From: Coriobacteriales bacterium
Lineage (GTDB): Bacteria; Actinomycetota; Coriobacteriia; Coriobacteriales; UMGS124
Length of the DNA: 32,532 nt
Reading direction: 5' to 3'
Assembly: GCA_017515595.1 (NCBI GenBank)
Contig: JAFWFL010000033.1
Location: forward strand, 1 to 32,532
Shown here: in pieces, positions 1 through 7,877 of the stretch
How the letters are laid out: every line of letters begins with the position of its first letter
Position numbering within the stretch: position 1 is the first letter of the stretch
Position numbers and translations under genes: made by a program
The notes under the pieces: generated by a model
Seen by the model: the letters and a program-made list of their open reading frames with translations, nothing else
The model's database searches: none
What the model was told of the DNA's origin: nothing

Positions 1-215
1 CAAAAAACTATCTCGTGCAGAGAATTTGTCAATTCATGACTACTCAAACGCATTTGAGTTGTCTAATTTTGAATAATCAACTCGATATGCCGAGAAACCC
101 GCATCTCTGACCTGCAGGTTCTTCTCAGCAAGTTCTTTTAGTTCTTCTTGACAGACTACTCAAATGCGTTTGAGTAGTCATGAATTGACAAATTCTCTGC
201 ACGAGATAGTTTTTG
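1..215. repeat. Long inverted repeat (about 62 bp arms) around a 90-bp spacer
   Basis: The left arm (1-63) and right arm (154-215) are reverse complements apart from one substitution and one A/T-run length difference. Each arm also holds a near-perfect 28-bp palindrome built on ACTCAAATGCGTTTGAGT. The left arm starts at the first base, so the repeat may continue outside the window. The spacer (64-153) ends in TTGACA (148-153), a possible -35 element, and holds no gene. Candidates are a MITE-like or IS-derived element, or an invertible control segment; no recombinase gene lies next to it in this window. Confidence 0.85.
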
Positions 216-247
216 TGATTCAAACCTTGTGACTCAGAGAAAGAAGC

Positions 248-691
248 TCATTCAACGACTTCTTTGTCGGTATTTGAGCGAAGCATATAGATTGCAGCTA
301 CAAGCTGCAGGATGCCAAGTATGAAGTAAAAGACAGATATTCCATTGGGAATCAGGATGAGCTCGGTTACTGTCCAAATGATGAGTAAAAGACCGGCTAT
401 AGCGCACCAGCGCTTCCAACTTTGCATGTTTTTCTTAAAACGGAAGACGAGTGCAATAAGATTTGGAACGCCATTAACAAGAAGGAGAGCCAACCCGGGC
501 CAAAAATGGCTTGTGAAAAACACGTCGTGGAACGGGAACGGGTCATAAATCGATAAAGGCATCCAGTCATTCCAACTTAAGGGCAGCACAAACAAAGCAC
601 TGAGCATCATCCATATGCCGCATACCGGCGCACAGATTCCGTTAAACCAGTTCATAAAAAGCGAGAAACTCCTGCAAATCTTATTAAGCAT
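248..691 (-). CDS. Small four-helix membrane protein, unknown function
   Basis: A 147-residue protein of unrecognised family. It has about four hydrophobic segments, near residues 18-40, 64-84, 92-112 and 118-138, joined by short polar loops, with a charged C-terminus ending in DKEVVE. The ATG at 691 follows a good ribosome site (AAGGAG). It begins 38 bp downstream of the cysteine desulfurase stop on the same strand, so the two are probably co-transcribed, but nothing in the sequence ties it to sulfur metabolism. No catalytic motif is visible. The gene is likely real because of its ribosome site, length and coherent membrane topology. The product cannot be named beyond integral membrane protein. 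Confidence 0.7.
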   Translation of the reverse strand: MLNKICRSFSLFMNWFNGICAPVCGIWMMLSALFVLPLSWNDWMPLSIYDPFPFHDVFFTSHFWPGLALLLVNGVPNLIALVFRFKKNMQSWKRWCAIAGLLLIIWTVTELILIPNGISVFYFILGILQLVAAIYMLRSNTDKEVVE

Positions 692-729
692 TATGACTCC
701 TTACATGAAAAATGGATCGATACTGATCT

Positions 730-1893
730 TTACTCTTCGGTACGTACCGAGCGCAGATGTTTTACAACATCGCGCACCGCTGAGATTACGGTATTCATCT
801 CATTATCAGTATTATCCAGGTTAAACGATATGCGTAATGCACCTGCGGCTATGTTTTGGGGGACTCCCATTGCACGCAATACCGGGCTTATTGAGACTGC
901 TCCGGCGGCACAGGCTGAGCCTGCCGATGCACAGATTCCTTCTCGGTCAAGAAGGGTTACGAGGGCTTCCCGGTTTACATCTTCAAAGCATATGTTAAGA
1001 ATGCCTACCCGGGCGTTGGGGTCTCCCATAAGATGGGACCCGGGGATTTCTAAAAGTCCCTCCATAAGGTGGGTGCGCAGCTTGTAGACATGAGCCAGGT
1101 ACTCCTGTATGCAGTCAGTAGCTTCTTTGAGCGCGGTTGCAAGTCCAACCATTCCCGGAATGTTTTCTGTAGCAGCACGGTGACCGCGCTCCTGCCCGCC
1201 GCCGTATACCAACGATACCGGCTCAAGCTTTTGATTAAAAGCTGACTCCCTGCAAATGAGTGCTCCAATGCCTTTGGGGCCATGGAATTTGTGAGCAGAA
1301 AGCGACAGCATGTCTGCACCGTAATCATCCATAGTGTATGGGACATGCCCCATTGCCTGAACAGCATCAGTGTGGAACAGCGCTCCTGCTTTATGAGCCT
1401 TTTCTGAGATAAGATGAACAGGCTGTAGAGTGCCTACCTCGTTGTTCAAGGTCATTACACTAACGAGGCAGGTGGTGGGGCGGAGAAGTTCTGCGACTGC
1501 CTCGGGTGTGATAACTCCCTCATGAGTAGGAGTCACACGGCTTACCTCAATATCTTCTTCTTTTTGAAGCGCATCGAGCGTTCGCAGAATCGCCGGATGT
1601 TCAATTGCGACGGTGACCACATGGTTGCGTCCATGAGCTTTACCCCAGGCAACTGCTGTTCTCAAAGCCTGGTTATCTGCTTCGCTCCCGCTTGCGGTAA
1701 AAATAATCTCACGATCTGTACATCCCAGGCATGAGGCAACGGTGTTACGAGCTTTATGCATGCCCTCGTGGGCGGCATGACCGGCGGCATGCTGGGCACT
1801 CGGATTCCCGTAAAGCTGCGTAAAGTAAGGCTCCATTGCCTGCAAAACACTCATATGAACAGCAGTTGTTGCTGCGTTATCAACGTAAATCAT
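730..1893 (-). CDS. Cysteine desulfurase, NifS/IscS type (PLP-dependent)
   Basis: Cytoplasmic class V aminotransferase-fold enzyme of 387 residues, the usual family length. It would take sulfur from L-cysteine as an enzyme persulfide, giving alanine. Visible landmarks are DNAATT near the N-terminus (5-10), the cofactor histidine in EHP (H99), TDAVQ (D176, Q179), the PLP lysine in SAHKFHGPKG (K202), the RHAATEN-like GHRAATEN segment (237-244), and the catalytic cysteine in SAGSACAAG (C328). The short loop around that cysteine fits group I (NifS/IscS) rather than SufS. No IscU scaffold or iscR lies beside it, so its sulfur acceptor (Fe-S assembly, tRNA thiolation or another pathway) cannot be read from context. 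The ATG at 1893 follows GGAGGT. The membrane protein ending at 248 is probably in the same transcript. Confidence 0.93.
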   Translation of the reverse strand: MIYVDNAATTAVHMSVLQAMEPYFTQLYGNPSAQHAAGHAAHEGMHKARNTVASCLGCTDREIIFTASGSEADNQALRTAVAWGKAHGRNHVVTVAIEHPAILRTLDALQKEEDIEVSRVTPTHEGVITPEAVAELLRPTTCLVSVMTLNNEVGTLQPVHLISEKAHKAGALFHTDAVQAMGHVPYTMDDYGADMLSLSAHKFHGPKGIGALICRESAFNQKLEPVSLVYGGGQERGHRAATENIPGMVGLATALKEATDCIQEYLAHVYKLRTHLMEGLLEIPGSHLMGDPNARVGILNICFEDVNREALVTLLDREGICASAGSACAAGAVSISPVLRAMGVPQNIAAGALRISFNLDNTDNEMNTVISAVRDVVKHLRSVRTEE

Positions 1894-1976
1894 AAATACT
1901 CGTAACCTCCGGGTTGACTTGAACTCATAGAGATAATACTACAAACTAAAAATGCAATTGTGGAGTTACAAATACA

Positions 1977-3146
1977 TCAGGGTAGATTTAGCTCATGCAG
2001 CAGGTTGTGACAGGCAGCTTGGGTTTCATGAGCTATTTTGGCCGAGATACGCTTGGGAAGGCCAATTTCTTCTGCAAAAAGCAGTATGTCATCCAAGGTG
2101 GGATTTCCCTTGCCGTTTACGGTTGTCGTGTGCTCATTACCAAAAGAGGTGCTATAGGTCAGGTCATATGCAGGGGAAAGCTGCCAAGTTCCGTCCTTGT
2201 ATAGCCAGGAGAAATTGTTTGAATGATCATCTTGATTATGAGCAAAAACATTAAAACACATAAGACGGTAAAGCTTTAAAAGCTGCTCGGTATCAAAAGA
2301 AAGCTTGTTACACAGCTGGAACAAATGCCTGTAGTCGAGTACCGGTTGTCTGTGGGAAACCTCGAGCATGCCTGAGGCGCTAACCATATGAATTCCGGCT
2401 CCGTTTTTGTCCCGGTCAAAGCGCTGTGTACCAAAGTAACCGCTACACAGCTTTGATGGGAACAGCTTGGTTTGCGGTAAATCGATGCCACAGGATTTTG
2501 CACATTCTGCGTACCGATACTCAATGAGCCCAATATCAGGCATATCATAACTTGAAGGAAACTTAATAAGCCAAATACCTTCGTTATTCTTCACATATGC
2601 TTTTGGTCTCGCTCCGCCGGATGAACCGCCAAATGTATATGCTATATCCAGGTCTTGTGAGGTCAAGTTGTTGAGAATGTTATTGCAAAGTGATGCAAGA
2701 ACATCCAGATCAGGGCTGTATGAATCAGTGCCTTCAAGAACTATCTCGGGCTTATATTTTAGGGCCCCTCTTCCTGATGATCCTACAATTGCCAGCCGAG
2801 TCATGGGGCCCACGTAAGAGGGATCAATCCCCATTTCACGTAATTTGCGATCGAGAAGCAAAGCCCCCCACCCATCCGGAAGGCTGTCTTGGAACACGCC
2901 AAACAGGCCATCAAAAGGTTCTTCTTTTGGAATAAAGACGCGATTTTGCAGAGGCAGACTTAATGGACTAATAGAAAATCCCTGCTGTAACCATGTAGCA
3001 TCATATTCAAAGGCGGCAAGTTTTTGAGAAGTTAACGCCATGGTACCAACAAGCGTGCTGTTATGCCAGACCGTAAGTTTTGTGACTTGTGGTAACAGAC
3101 TGGTTTTTTGAGTCTCAGAGGTGCTAAGAGTTTTTCTTCTGCTCAT
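1977..3146 (-). CDS. hipA: HipA-family serine/threonine kinase toxin
   Basis: A 389-residue HipA-like kinase. HipA of E. coli phosphorylates glutamyl-tRNA synthetase and halts translation; the target of this homologue is unknown. The N-terminal subdomain contains FDGLFGVFQDSLPDGWG (78-94). The glycine/serine-rich ATP loop is GGSSGGARPKA (173-183), a lysine in WLIKF (K195) fits the ATP-binding position, and the catalytic motif D-x-H-x-x-N is present (D306, H308, N311) with the spacing of E. coli D309/N314. The metal-binding aspartate is in PAYDLT (D327 or nearby). All key residues are kept, so it should be active. The ATG at 3146 lies inside the hipB coding end (23-bp overlap), preceded by GAAGAGG, indicating translational coupling. 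Confidence 0.92.
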   Translation of the reverse strand: MSRRKTLSTSETQKTSLLPQVTKLTVWHNSTLVGTMALTSQKLAAFEYDATWLQQGFSISPLSLPLQNRVFIPKEEPFDGLFGVFQDSLPDGWGALLLDRKLREMGIDPSYVGPMTRLAIVGSSGRGALKYKPEIVLEGTDSYSPDLDVLASLCNNILNNLTSQDLDIAYTFGGSSGGARPKAYVKNNEGIWLIKFPSSYDMPDIGLIEYRYAECAKSCGIDLPQTKLFPSKLCSGYFGTQRFDRDKNGAGIHMVSASGMLEVSHRQPVLDYRHLFQLCNKLSFDTEQLLKLYRLMCFNVFAHNQDDHSNNFSWLYKDGTWQLSPAYDLTYSTSFGNEHTTTVNGKGNPTLDDILLFAEEIGLPKRISAKIAHETQAACHNLLHELNLP

Positions 3147-3423
3147 TAATGACCTCTTCTATTGAACGGTATGCCGGCTTGCTAAAAATCGTGCTCAGCT
3201 CATCTTCACACTCAAGTACTCTTGCTAAACGTACCAGTGATTCAAGTGAGATTGAGCCGGTCTGTTCAAACCGTCTGATTGAACCTAAACTTACTCCTGA
3301 CAAGGAAGCAAGTTCTTTCTGGTTGATGCCCAGCTTACGCCTGCGTGTTTTCTCGCGCTGTGCAATTTCGCGTGTTACGCCGGCCGGAGATTTGATTGGC
3401 TCTAATAAAGTAATATTACTCAT
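3124..3423 (-). CDS. hipB: HipB-like XRE-family antitoxin/repressor
   Basis: A 99-residue DNA-binding protein with a classical XRE/Cro helix-turn-helix at about residues 30-62 (GINQKELASLSGVSLGSIRRFEQTG). It precedes and overlaps hipA, the canonical order for this toxin-antitoxin family, in which HipB binds HipA and represses the operon. The tail past residue 75 carries the variable part that could contact the kinase. No clear ribosome site precedes the ATG at 3423. The leader is almost entirely A/T, so the message may be leaderless or poorly initiated. An inverted repeat covers the start codon (3418-3471), a natural site for autorepression. Confidence 0.88.
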   Translation of the reverse strand: MSNITLLEPIKSPAGVTREIAQREKTRRRKLGINQKELASLSGVSLGSIRRFEQTGSISLESLVRLARVLECEDELSTIFSKPAYRSIEEVINEQKKNS

Positions 3424-3471
3424 ATATAGATAATAGCTTTCTATAATAATAATAATTACGCATATATGAGT
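3418..3471. promoter_or_regulatory. Candidate hipBA operator/promoter region
   Basis: Arms ACTCATATAT (3418-3427) and ATATATGAGT (3462-3471) are a perfect 10-bp inverted repeat. The left arm includes the hipB start codon. The intervening DNA is A/T-rich and offers TATTAT/TATAGA-like -10 elements on the minus strand. HipB proteins are known to bind paired inverted repeats over their own promoter. The assignment here is positional, without a match to a known operator. Confidence 0.5.
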
Positions 3472-3587
3472 ATAATATATTGAAGATGGTTAACAATCTC
3501 AACATCAATGATTCATAGTGTTATCATGGAAGCATACCGTTGTCGAGGTTGAATTAAAGGACTTTATTGAGTACAGGGAGGCGCGCC

Positions 3588-3884
3588 ATGCAGTTTGTAA
3601 TCACAGCTTATGACGGAGAAAATATGCTTGAGAAGCGGATGGAAGTGCGTCCGCGCCATTTGGAGAACATGGGCAAAGTAAACGGTAAGATTATTTGTGC
3701 CGGAGGGCTTCTTGATGATGAGGGCAAAATGAAAGGTTCCGTCTTGATCATGGATTTTGACAGCCGGGAAACCCTTGATGAATACCTGAGCGGCGAGCCC
3801 TACATTATTGAGCATGTGTGGGAGAAGGTCGTGGTCGAAGCCATGAATGTGGTCATCGTAAACGGCGAGAAGGTCACCGGCTAA
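3588..3884 (+). CDS. YCII-domain protein
   Basis: A 98-residue single-domain protein of the YCII (dimeric ferredoxin-like alpha/beta) family. Typical features are MQFVITAYDG at the start, the GGLLDDEGKMKGS turn in the middle, and the closing GEPYIIEHVWEKVVV strand-helix. Relatives are cytoplasmic and mostly uncharacterised; one branch has a His-Asp pair thought to be catalytic. An upstream TTG at 3567 is in frame, but the ATG at 3588 sits 6 nt after GGGAGG and begins the conserved domain, so I chose it. The racemase-family gene starts 14 bp downstream, making a two-gene operon and suggesting a role with a small metabolite. That role is inferred. Confidence 0.85.
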   Translation: MQFVITAYDGENMLEKRMEVRPRHLENMGKVNGKIICAGGLLDDEGKMKGSVLIMDFDSRETLDEYLSGEPYIIEHVWEKVVVEAMNVVIVNGEKVTG

Positions 3885-3898
3885 AAGGAGATTATCCC

Positions 3899-4594
3899 AT
3901 GAAGAAGCTTGGACTTGTTGGCGGACTCGGTCCTGAATCAACGCTCGCTTATTACCGGGACATTGTATATGGTGTACAAGAACGTCTGGGACAAAAGCAA
4001 TTTCCTGAGCTTATCATTGACAGCGTTGATGTCTATGAGAACTTTGATATTCTCGAATCAGGTGATCTCGACGCCTATGCTGCCTGGCTTATGAAGCCAA
4101 TTGAGCGGCTTATTGCGAGTGGGGTTGACTTTGTGGCAATCAGCGCCAATACTCCTCATGTAGTTTTTGGTCGCATTGAGCCGTTATGCTCCGTCCCACT
4201 CATCAGCATTGTTACCGCAACTGCCGAGGCAGCCAAAGCTTTGGGTTATACCAAAGCAGCCCTTCTCGGCACGGGCTTTACCATGCGTGGCGGTTTCTTC
4301 GAAAACCCGTTTACCCAAGCGGGCATTGAACTCATTTTGCCTCATGATGACGAGATAGACTTTGTGCAGGAGAAGATTTATACCGAGCTTGAACAGGGCA
4401 TAGTGAACCCTGAGACACGCGATGCCTTTTGCGATATTGCTGCCCGTATGCGTGATGAAGACGGCGCCCAAGCGCTTATCCTGGGATGCACCGAGCTGCC
4501 CATGCTCCTGAATGACAAAGTGAGCCCTTTACCTTGTCTTGACACCGCACAAATACATGTAGCTCGTATTATTGATGAGATCGTAAGCTCGTAG
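3899..4594 (+). CDS. Aspartate/glutamate racemase-family protein (one-cysteine type)
   Basis: A 231-residue two-lobed racemase-fold protein related to aspartate racemase and E. coli YgeA. It starts with MKKLGLVGGLGPESTLAYYR. The C-terminal catalytic motif LGCTE is intact (C197). The N-terminal motif, normally CNTxH (or TNTxH in YgeA), reads SANTPH, so A83 replaces the first acid/base residue. From memory the SANTPH form recurs in a subgroup of gut-bacterial homologues, so this may be a normal subfamily feature. It makes bidirectional two-base racemisation doubtful; a one-way racemase, another activity or a binding role are possible. The ATG at 3899 follows AAAGGAG. A longer in-frame reading from 3818 overlaps the YCII gene and is unlikely. 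Confidence 0.88.
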   Translation: MKKLGLVGGLGPESTLAYYRDIVYGVQERLGQKQFPELIIDSVDVYENFDILESGDLDAYAAWLMKPIERLIASGVDFVAISANTPHVVFGRIEPLCSVPLISIVTATAEAAKALGYTKAALLGTGFTMRGGFFENPFTQAGIELILPHDDEIDFVQEKIYTELEQGIVNPETRDAFCDIAARMRDEDGAQALILGCTELPMLLNDKVSPLPCLDTAQIHVARIIDEIVSS

Positions 4595-4631
4595 TATTCA
4601 TGGATATGCTGCAATAATAGCAATCAATATC

Positions 4632-4712
4632 TATCGGATTCAGAACGAAGGTACCATCATTGTTTACTGTGTATTTCATTTGACCCAAGACTATGCGAGA
4701 ATAATTGACTAG
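4632..4712 (+). pseudogene. 3' remnant of a RelE/ParE-type toxin gene
   Basis: These 81 bases align without gaps to 10696-10776, the end of the intact toxin gene, with 11 mismatches by eye. Read in the matching frame they give YRIQNEGTIIVYCVFHLTQD then YARIID and a stop, against YRIQNVSAIIIYRVFHSTQD in the intact toxin. The 5' part and any antitoxin are absent. It marks a second, now deleted copy of the same toxin-antitoxin family, just after the racemase gene. Confidence 0.85.
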
Positions 4713-4769
4713 ACAGAAAGCGTTAACTGCTAATATAGCTGCTTATATTTTTTATTGGGGGAGGCTGCT

Positions 4770-5386
4770 ATGAACGCACAAGCAAGCCAAGAGTCTTACG
4801 AACTGCAGTTGTTTGATGACCTTGATTTTCAACATCTGATTCACGAATATGCGCGTCGTTGTATGTCGTGGGATGAATTCCTTGAGCAACCGTTGCCACG
4901 CGGCGTCAGTCCACGTTGTCAATGCTTCCGGTTTCAAAAGCAAAGCTTGCGTGGAACGCGGGAATCATTGCGCCTCCCCGTGTGTCTTTTACCCAAGAGC
5001 AGTTTGTACAACTCCGGCAGATGTGTCCTGGTGATCTGACAAGCATGGCAACGATTGGGCTGCAGCTAACCTTAATAGCTCTCGAGGAGCTAAAGGCAGA
5101 AATAGAGCAATGGCAGGAGCGAGATCAAAATATGCTTTCTATGCTCGCAGGTGAGGAGTATTTGAATGCACGCCAACGCGGCATTTTGGGAAAAGCCTTG
5201 CGTAATCCTGATGAATTGTTCAGTATCAGCTACCACCTCGCCCATAACAGCATTACCTACCCTACAGCACGCCGGGATTTTATGACCCTTGTGGAAAGAG
5301 GTTATCTCGAATGCCTCGATGACGAGAAGGCCTACCGTTTTAAAGCAGCCAAAGGTCTCAAAGAACGGTTTGGGCTGAACTCATAG
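4770..5386 (+). pseudogene. Frameshifted gene with Fic-protein-like C-terminal winged helix
   Basis: A strong ribosome site (GGGGGAGG, 4757-4764) precedes ATG 4770, which opens a frame reading MNAQASQESYELQLFDDLDF and continuing to about 4910. The plausible protein then continues in another frame from about 4916 to 5386. Its end (LNARQRGILGKAL, then TYPTARRDFMTLVERGYL) resembles the winged-helix domain that closes many Fic-family AMP-transferases. The Fic core HPFxDGNGR motif is nowhere present. I read it as a decayed gene with a frameshift near 4895-4920, probably also missing its catalytic centre. A short functional DNA-binding protein starting near 4916-4922 is the alternative. It is preceded by the toxin remnant, so this stretch looks like a graveyard of accessory genes. 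Confidence 0.55.
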
Positions 5387-5439
5387 TGATATGATGGCAG
5401 GGACAACTTTTGCCACCTCTATAGGCGGTGATGACAGAT

Positions 5440-6138
5440 ATGAATGCTAAGCGGGGTTTTCTGCCAAAGGATGACAGGTACTTTTCTCCAGAGGCGCTTA
5501 AGGTGTTGCAAAGGGCTTCTCGGCATATCTTTTATCTTATCAATGAAGGGTATGACCTTGAGCAGGCGGCAACTTTTGTGGGGAATCATTTCCAGTTGGC
5601 TGAACGGCAAAGGCTGGCAATTATTCGCAGCCTGGCAACAAAAGAGCAGCTTGCTTCCCGGGAATACAAACAGATTCCTATGGGTGCGTTGGCAGGACGG
5701 GAAGTTTGGATTGACGGCTTTAATACCATTATCACCGCAGAAGTTATGCTGAGTGATTCCCTTCTTTTAAAAGGCATGGACGGTTGTATTCGCGATCTTG
5801 CCGCTCTCAGGGGAACGTACCGGATGATTCCACAAACGTCCCAAGCAATTAACCTCATCCTCAGCATGTTGCAATCAGCGGGAGTTTTACGCGCTACATT
5901 CCTTTTGGATGAGCCGGTATCCAATTCCGGTCGCTTAAAAACAATGATTGCTGATCATGGAGAATCGTATTCCCTGGATCTCGACATCAGGATATTAAAA
6001 AATGTTGACCGGAAACTATATGATAAAGAAAATGTAATCACATCAGATTCAGTAATTCTCGACCGCTGTATAAGCTGGATAAATCTGGCCGAGAAGTACG
6101 TCGAGCAATCAAAAGCAAGCTGTCTGCAGGTATGGTAA
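5440..6138 (+). CDS. DUF434-like protein
   Basis: A 232-residue soluble protein. The N-terminal part (KRGFLPKDDRYFSPEALKVL, then NHFQLAERQRLAIIRS) resembles DUF434, found in archaea and anaerobic bacteria. The second half (AGREVWIDGFNTIITAEVML onward, ending near LDRCISWINLAEKY) fits the partner domain often fused to it, with an Asp-rich centre (WIDGFN, SYSLDLDIRILKNVD) that could bind metal. No biochemical function is established that I can name. GTG 5428, ATG 5431 and ATG 5440 share one frame. AGGCGG at 5423-5428 is best spaced for 5440, so I used it. It stands alone and ends before a hairpin shared with the convergent reductase gene. Confidence 0.75.
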   Translation: MNAKRGFLPKDDRYFSPEALKVLQRASRHIFYLINEGYDLEQAATFVGNHFQLAERQRLAIIRSLATKEQLASREYKQIPMGALAGREVWIDGFNTIITAEVMLSDSLLLKGMDGCIRDLAALRGTYRMIPQTSQAINLILSMLQSAGVLRATFLLDEPVSNSGRLKTMIADHGESYSLDLDIRILKNVDRKLYDKENVITSDSVILDRCISWINLAEKYVEQSKASCLQVW

Positions 6139-6216
6139 GAATCAGACCAGCATTGATTCGCAGCTTAACCGGCAAGCGTAATATAGTGCCGGGAACAGGT
6201 GTCATAAAACACGAAT

Positions 6217-6252
6217 ATGGGTCCCTGTCATTATGGAGTAACAGGGACCCAT
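6217..6252. terminator. Hairpin between convergent genes
   Basis: A perfect 12-bp stem (ATGGGTCCCTGT, 6217-6228, with its complement 6241-6252) and a 12-nt loop lie between the stop of the DUF434-like gene and the stop of the minus-strand reductase. There is no strong T run on either side, so termination in both directions is likely from position but not certain. Confidence 0.6.
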
Positions 6253-6297
6253 CACTATTCTAAGCTACGTTTAACAGAACTATTGTCAGTTAATATC

Positions 6298-7752
6298 CTA
6301 CAAGCTGGCAATGTTGCTTGCGGCGAGGTAGCCTGAGGTTGCGCAGTAGGCGAGGTTGATGCCAAACTTCAGGGTGTAGGGGTAGTTTACGCCAAAGAAG
6401 CCGCTTGAGCTGTTGCCGGCTGCATAGAGGCCCTGAACAGGGAGAAGGTCTGCGCCAAGTACCTGGAGCTTGCCGTTTACGAGCGGGCCGCCAATAACGG
6501 TTGCCCAGCCGCCGCGGCTTGGCTTGCAGTGGTAAGGAGGCGTATCGAGCTTCATGGCAAGCGAGACATCCAAGCCATACAGCTCGTCAACGCCGGCATC
6601 GCACATGGCGTTCCAGTCAGCAATGGTTTTGGTGAAGCGTACGGGGTCAAAGCCAAAGTCGGCTGTCATAGCCTCAAACGAGTCATAATCTGCGAGAACC
6701 ATGTTGGGGTCTTCCGGAGCGATATCCTCGGGATATCCTTCCTTGCTGTCAGTGATGCAGAAGGTCATGTGTCCAGGGCGCCTCATGACAATCTGGGTAC
6801 GGGCGTCAAAGTTCAGCATGTCGGCGTGGTCAGGCAAGCGGTCGCCAGCTCCGTCAACAAAGAGAATGCCCTCAACGCCGTCGAGGAAGCCAATCTCGGG
6901 GGTATGAGGTACCGGGCCAATAGCAAGACCAAATTGCTCACACATGGTAATCGCGTCGCCGTCAAGTGCGCCAAGGGGAGCGGTGGGGAGGTCAAGGTCA
7001 ATGGCATCAGGGTCAAGCCATGGAATAAATCTGCGGAGATAATCATTGTTGGCGACATAACCGCCTGTTGCAAGAATAACGCCCTTCTTGGCAACAAAAT
7101 AAACATCTGCGTCATTTACGGTATCATGGGCGATCACGCCGGTGCATACGTTGCCGTCCATTGCGAGCTGGATAGCAGGCATATTGTAGATAATCTCGGC
7201 ACCGTTCTCTTCAGCATATGAGATATACATGCTGTAATGGTCAGCAATCTGGTAAGAGCTGTCACTCGGAGAAAGGATGACGGGGTTGTCGTACTTCTCG
7301 GCCATAGCTACCAGCCAGTCGCCAACAACGGGGCTTGCCTTAATAAAGTTGCGGTAAAGTTCGGGATTGCCCATACCGTCGTTCTTAACGATGAGGTCCG
7401 AGAGGAACTGCTCCTCGTCATAGGTCTCGGCACCGGCCTCGGTCAGAGCTTTGGTGTTAATAAAACCATAGTTAAAGCCGCCTGAAGAAGATTCGTCACG
7501 CTTCTCGATGCAGGCAACCTTGAGGCCTTCCTCGGCAGCCTTACATGCAGCGCTCAGGCCGCAAACGCCTGATCCGCAAATAACAACGTCGTACTCACGC
7601 ACATCGGCAATAGATGCTGCGTCAATGAGCTCAACAGCAGCGGGCTGTGCCTCATCTGCGATAGCAGATACCGTTGCGGGAAGGATGGCTGACATACCGG
7701 CTGCAACACCGGCACCTTTAACAAACGTACGCCTTGAAACTGCATTCTCCAT
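6298..7752 (-). CDS. Tat-exported FAD-dependent reductase (fumarate/urocanate reductase family)
   Basis: A 484-residue flavoprotein related to the flavin subunit of soluble fumarate reductases. The Tat signal carries SRRTFVKG (6-13), a hydrophobic stretch and a likely cleavage after VSA (about 30). FAD binding is shown by GSGVCGLSA (60-68) and the C-terminal LYAAGNSSSGFFG block. No CxxCH heme motif or FMN-binding domain is present, so electrons must arrive from a separate cytochrome or other carrier. The acceptor cannot be told; family members in Eggerthella-type bacteria reduce various organic acids. It is shorter than the two other reductases here (541 and 551 residues) and clearly divergent from them. 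ATG 7752 follows AAGGGAG. It is transcribed away from a LytTR two-component pair 259 bp off, the likely regulator. Confidence 0.9.
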   Translation of the reverse strand: MENAVSRRTFVKGAGVAAGMSAILPATVSAIADEAQPAAVELIDAASIADVREYDVVICGSGVCGLSAACKAAEEGLKVACIEKRDESSSGGFNYGFINTKALTEAGAETYDEEQFLSDLIVKNDGMGNPELYRNFIKASPVVGDWLVAMAEKYDNPVILSPSDSSYQIADHYSMYISYAEENGAEIIYNMPAIQLAMDGNVCTGVIAHDTVNDADVYFVAKKGVILATGGYVANNDYLRRFIPWLDPDAIDLDLPTAPLGALDGDAITMCEQFGLAIGPVPHTPEIGFLDGVEGILFVDGAGDRLPDHADMLNFDARTQIVMRRPGHMTFCITDSKEGYPEDIAPEDPNMVLADYDSFEAMTADFGFDPVRFTKTIADWNAMCDAGVDELYGLDVSLAMKLDTPPYHCKPSRGGWATVIGGPLVNGKLQVLGADLLPVQGLYAAGNSSSGFFGVNYPYTLKFGINLAYCATSGYLAASNIASL

Positions 7753-7777
7753 GATAACTCCCTTCGTGACATTATGG

Positions 7778-7802
7778 ACAAGAGCTGCAGAATCGCTCTT
7801 GT
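7778..7802 (-). promoter_or_regulatory. Hairpin in the leader of the 6298-7752 reductase gene
   Basis: ACAAGAGC (7778-7785) and GCTCTTGT (7795-7802) form a perfect 8-bp stem with a 9-nt loop, 26 bases upstream of the reductase start codon. It could be an mRNA structure affecting translation or stability, or a dyad operator. No family match is known to me. Confidence 0.4.
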
Positions 7803-7847
7803 GTTACACCTTAACACCGTGTGCGTGCAAACGTAAAGTCTTTGGAG

Positions 7848-7877
7848 ACAGTTGGGCGGCTCCTGATGATAACTGGG
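7848..7877 (+). promoter_or_regulatory. Candidate LytTR-regulator binding site
   Basis: ACAGTTGGG (7848-7856) fits the known LytTR half-site pattern [TA][AC][CA]GTTN[AG][TG]. A weaker copy, ATAACTGGG (7869-7877), starts 21 bp later, two helical turns, the usual spacing of LytTR direct repeats. The pair lies in the 259-bp gap between the reductase and the LytTR regulator. Only one half-site matches the pattern fully. Confidence 0.4.

Noticed and set aside
26-182. Inverted and direct ACTCAAA-type repeats as a CRISPR array
   Set aside because: There are only two arms, in opposite orientation with one 90-bp spacer; there is no series of direct repeats with unique spacers.
3818-3898. N-terminal extension of the racemase-family gene
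   Set aside because: It overlaps the YCII gene in another frame, and the racemase fold begins at 3899 after a good ribosome site.
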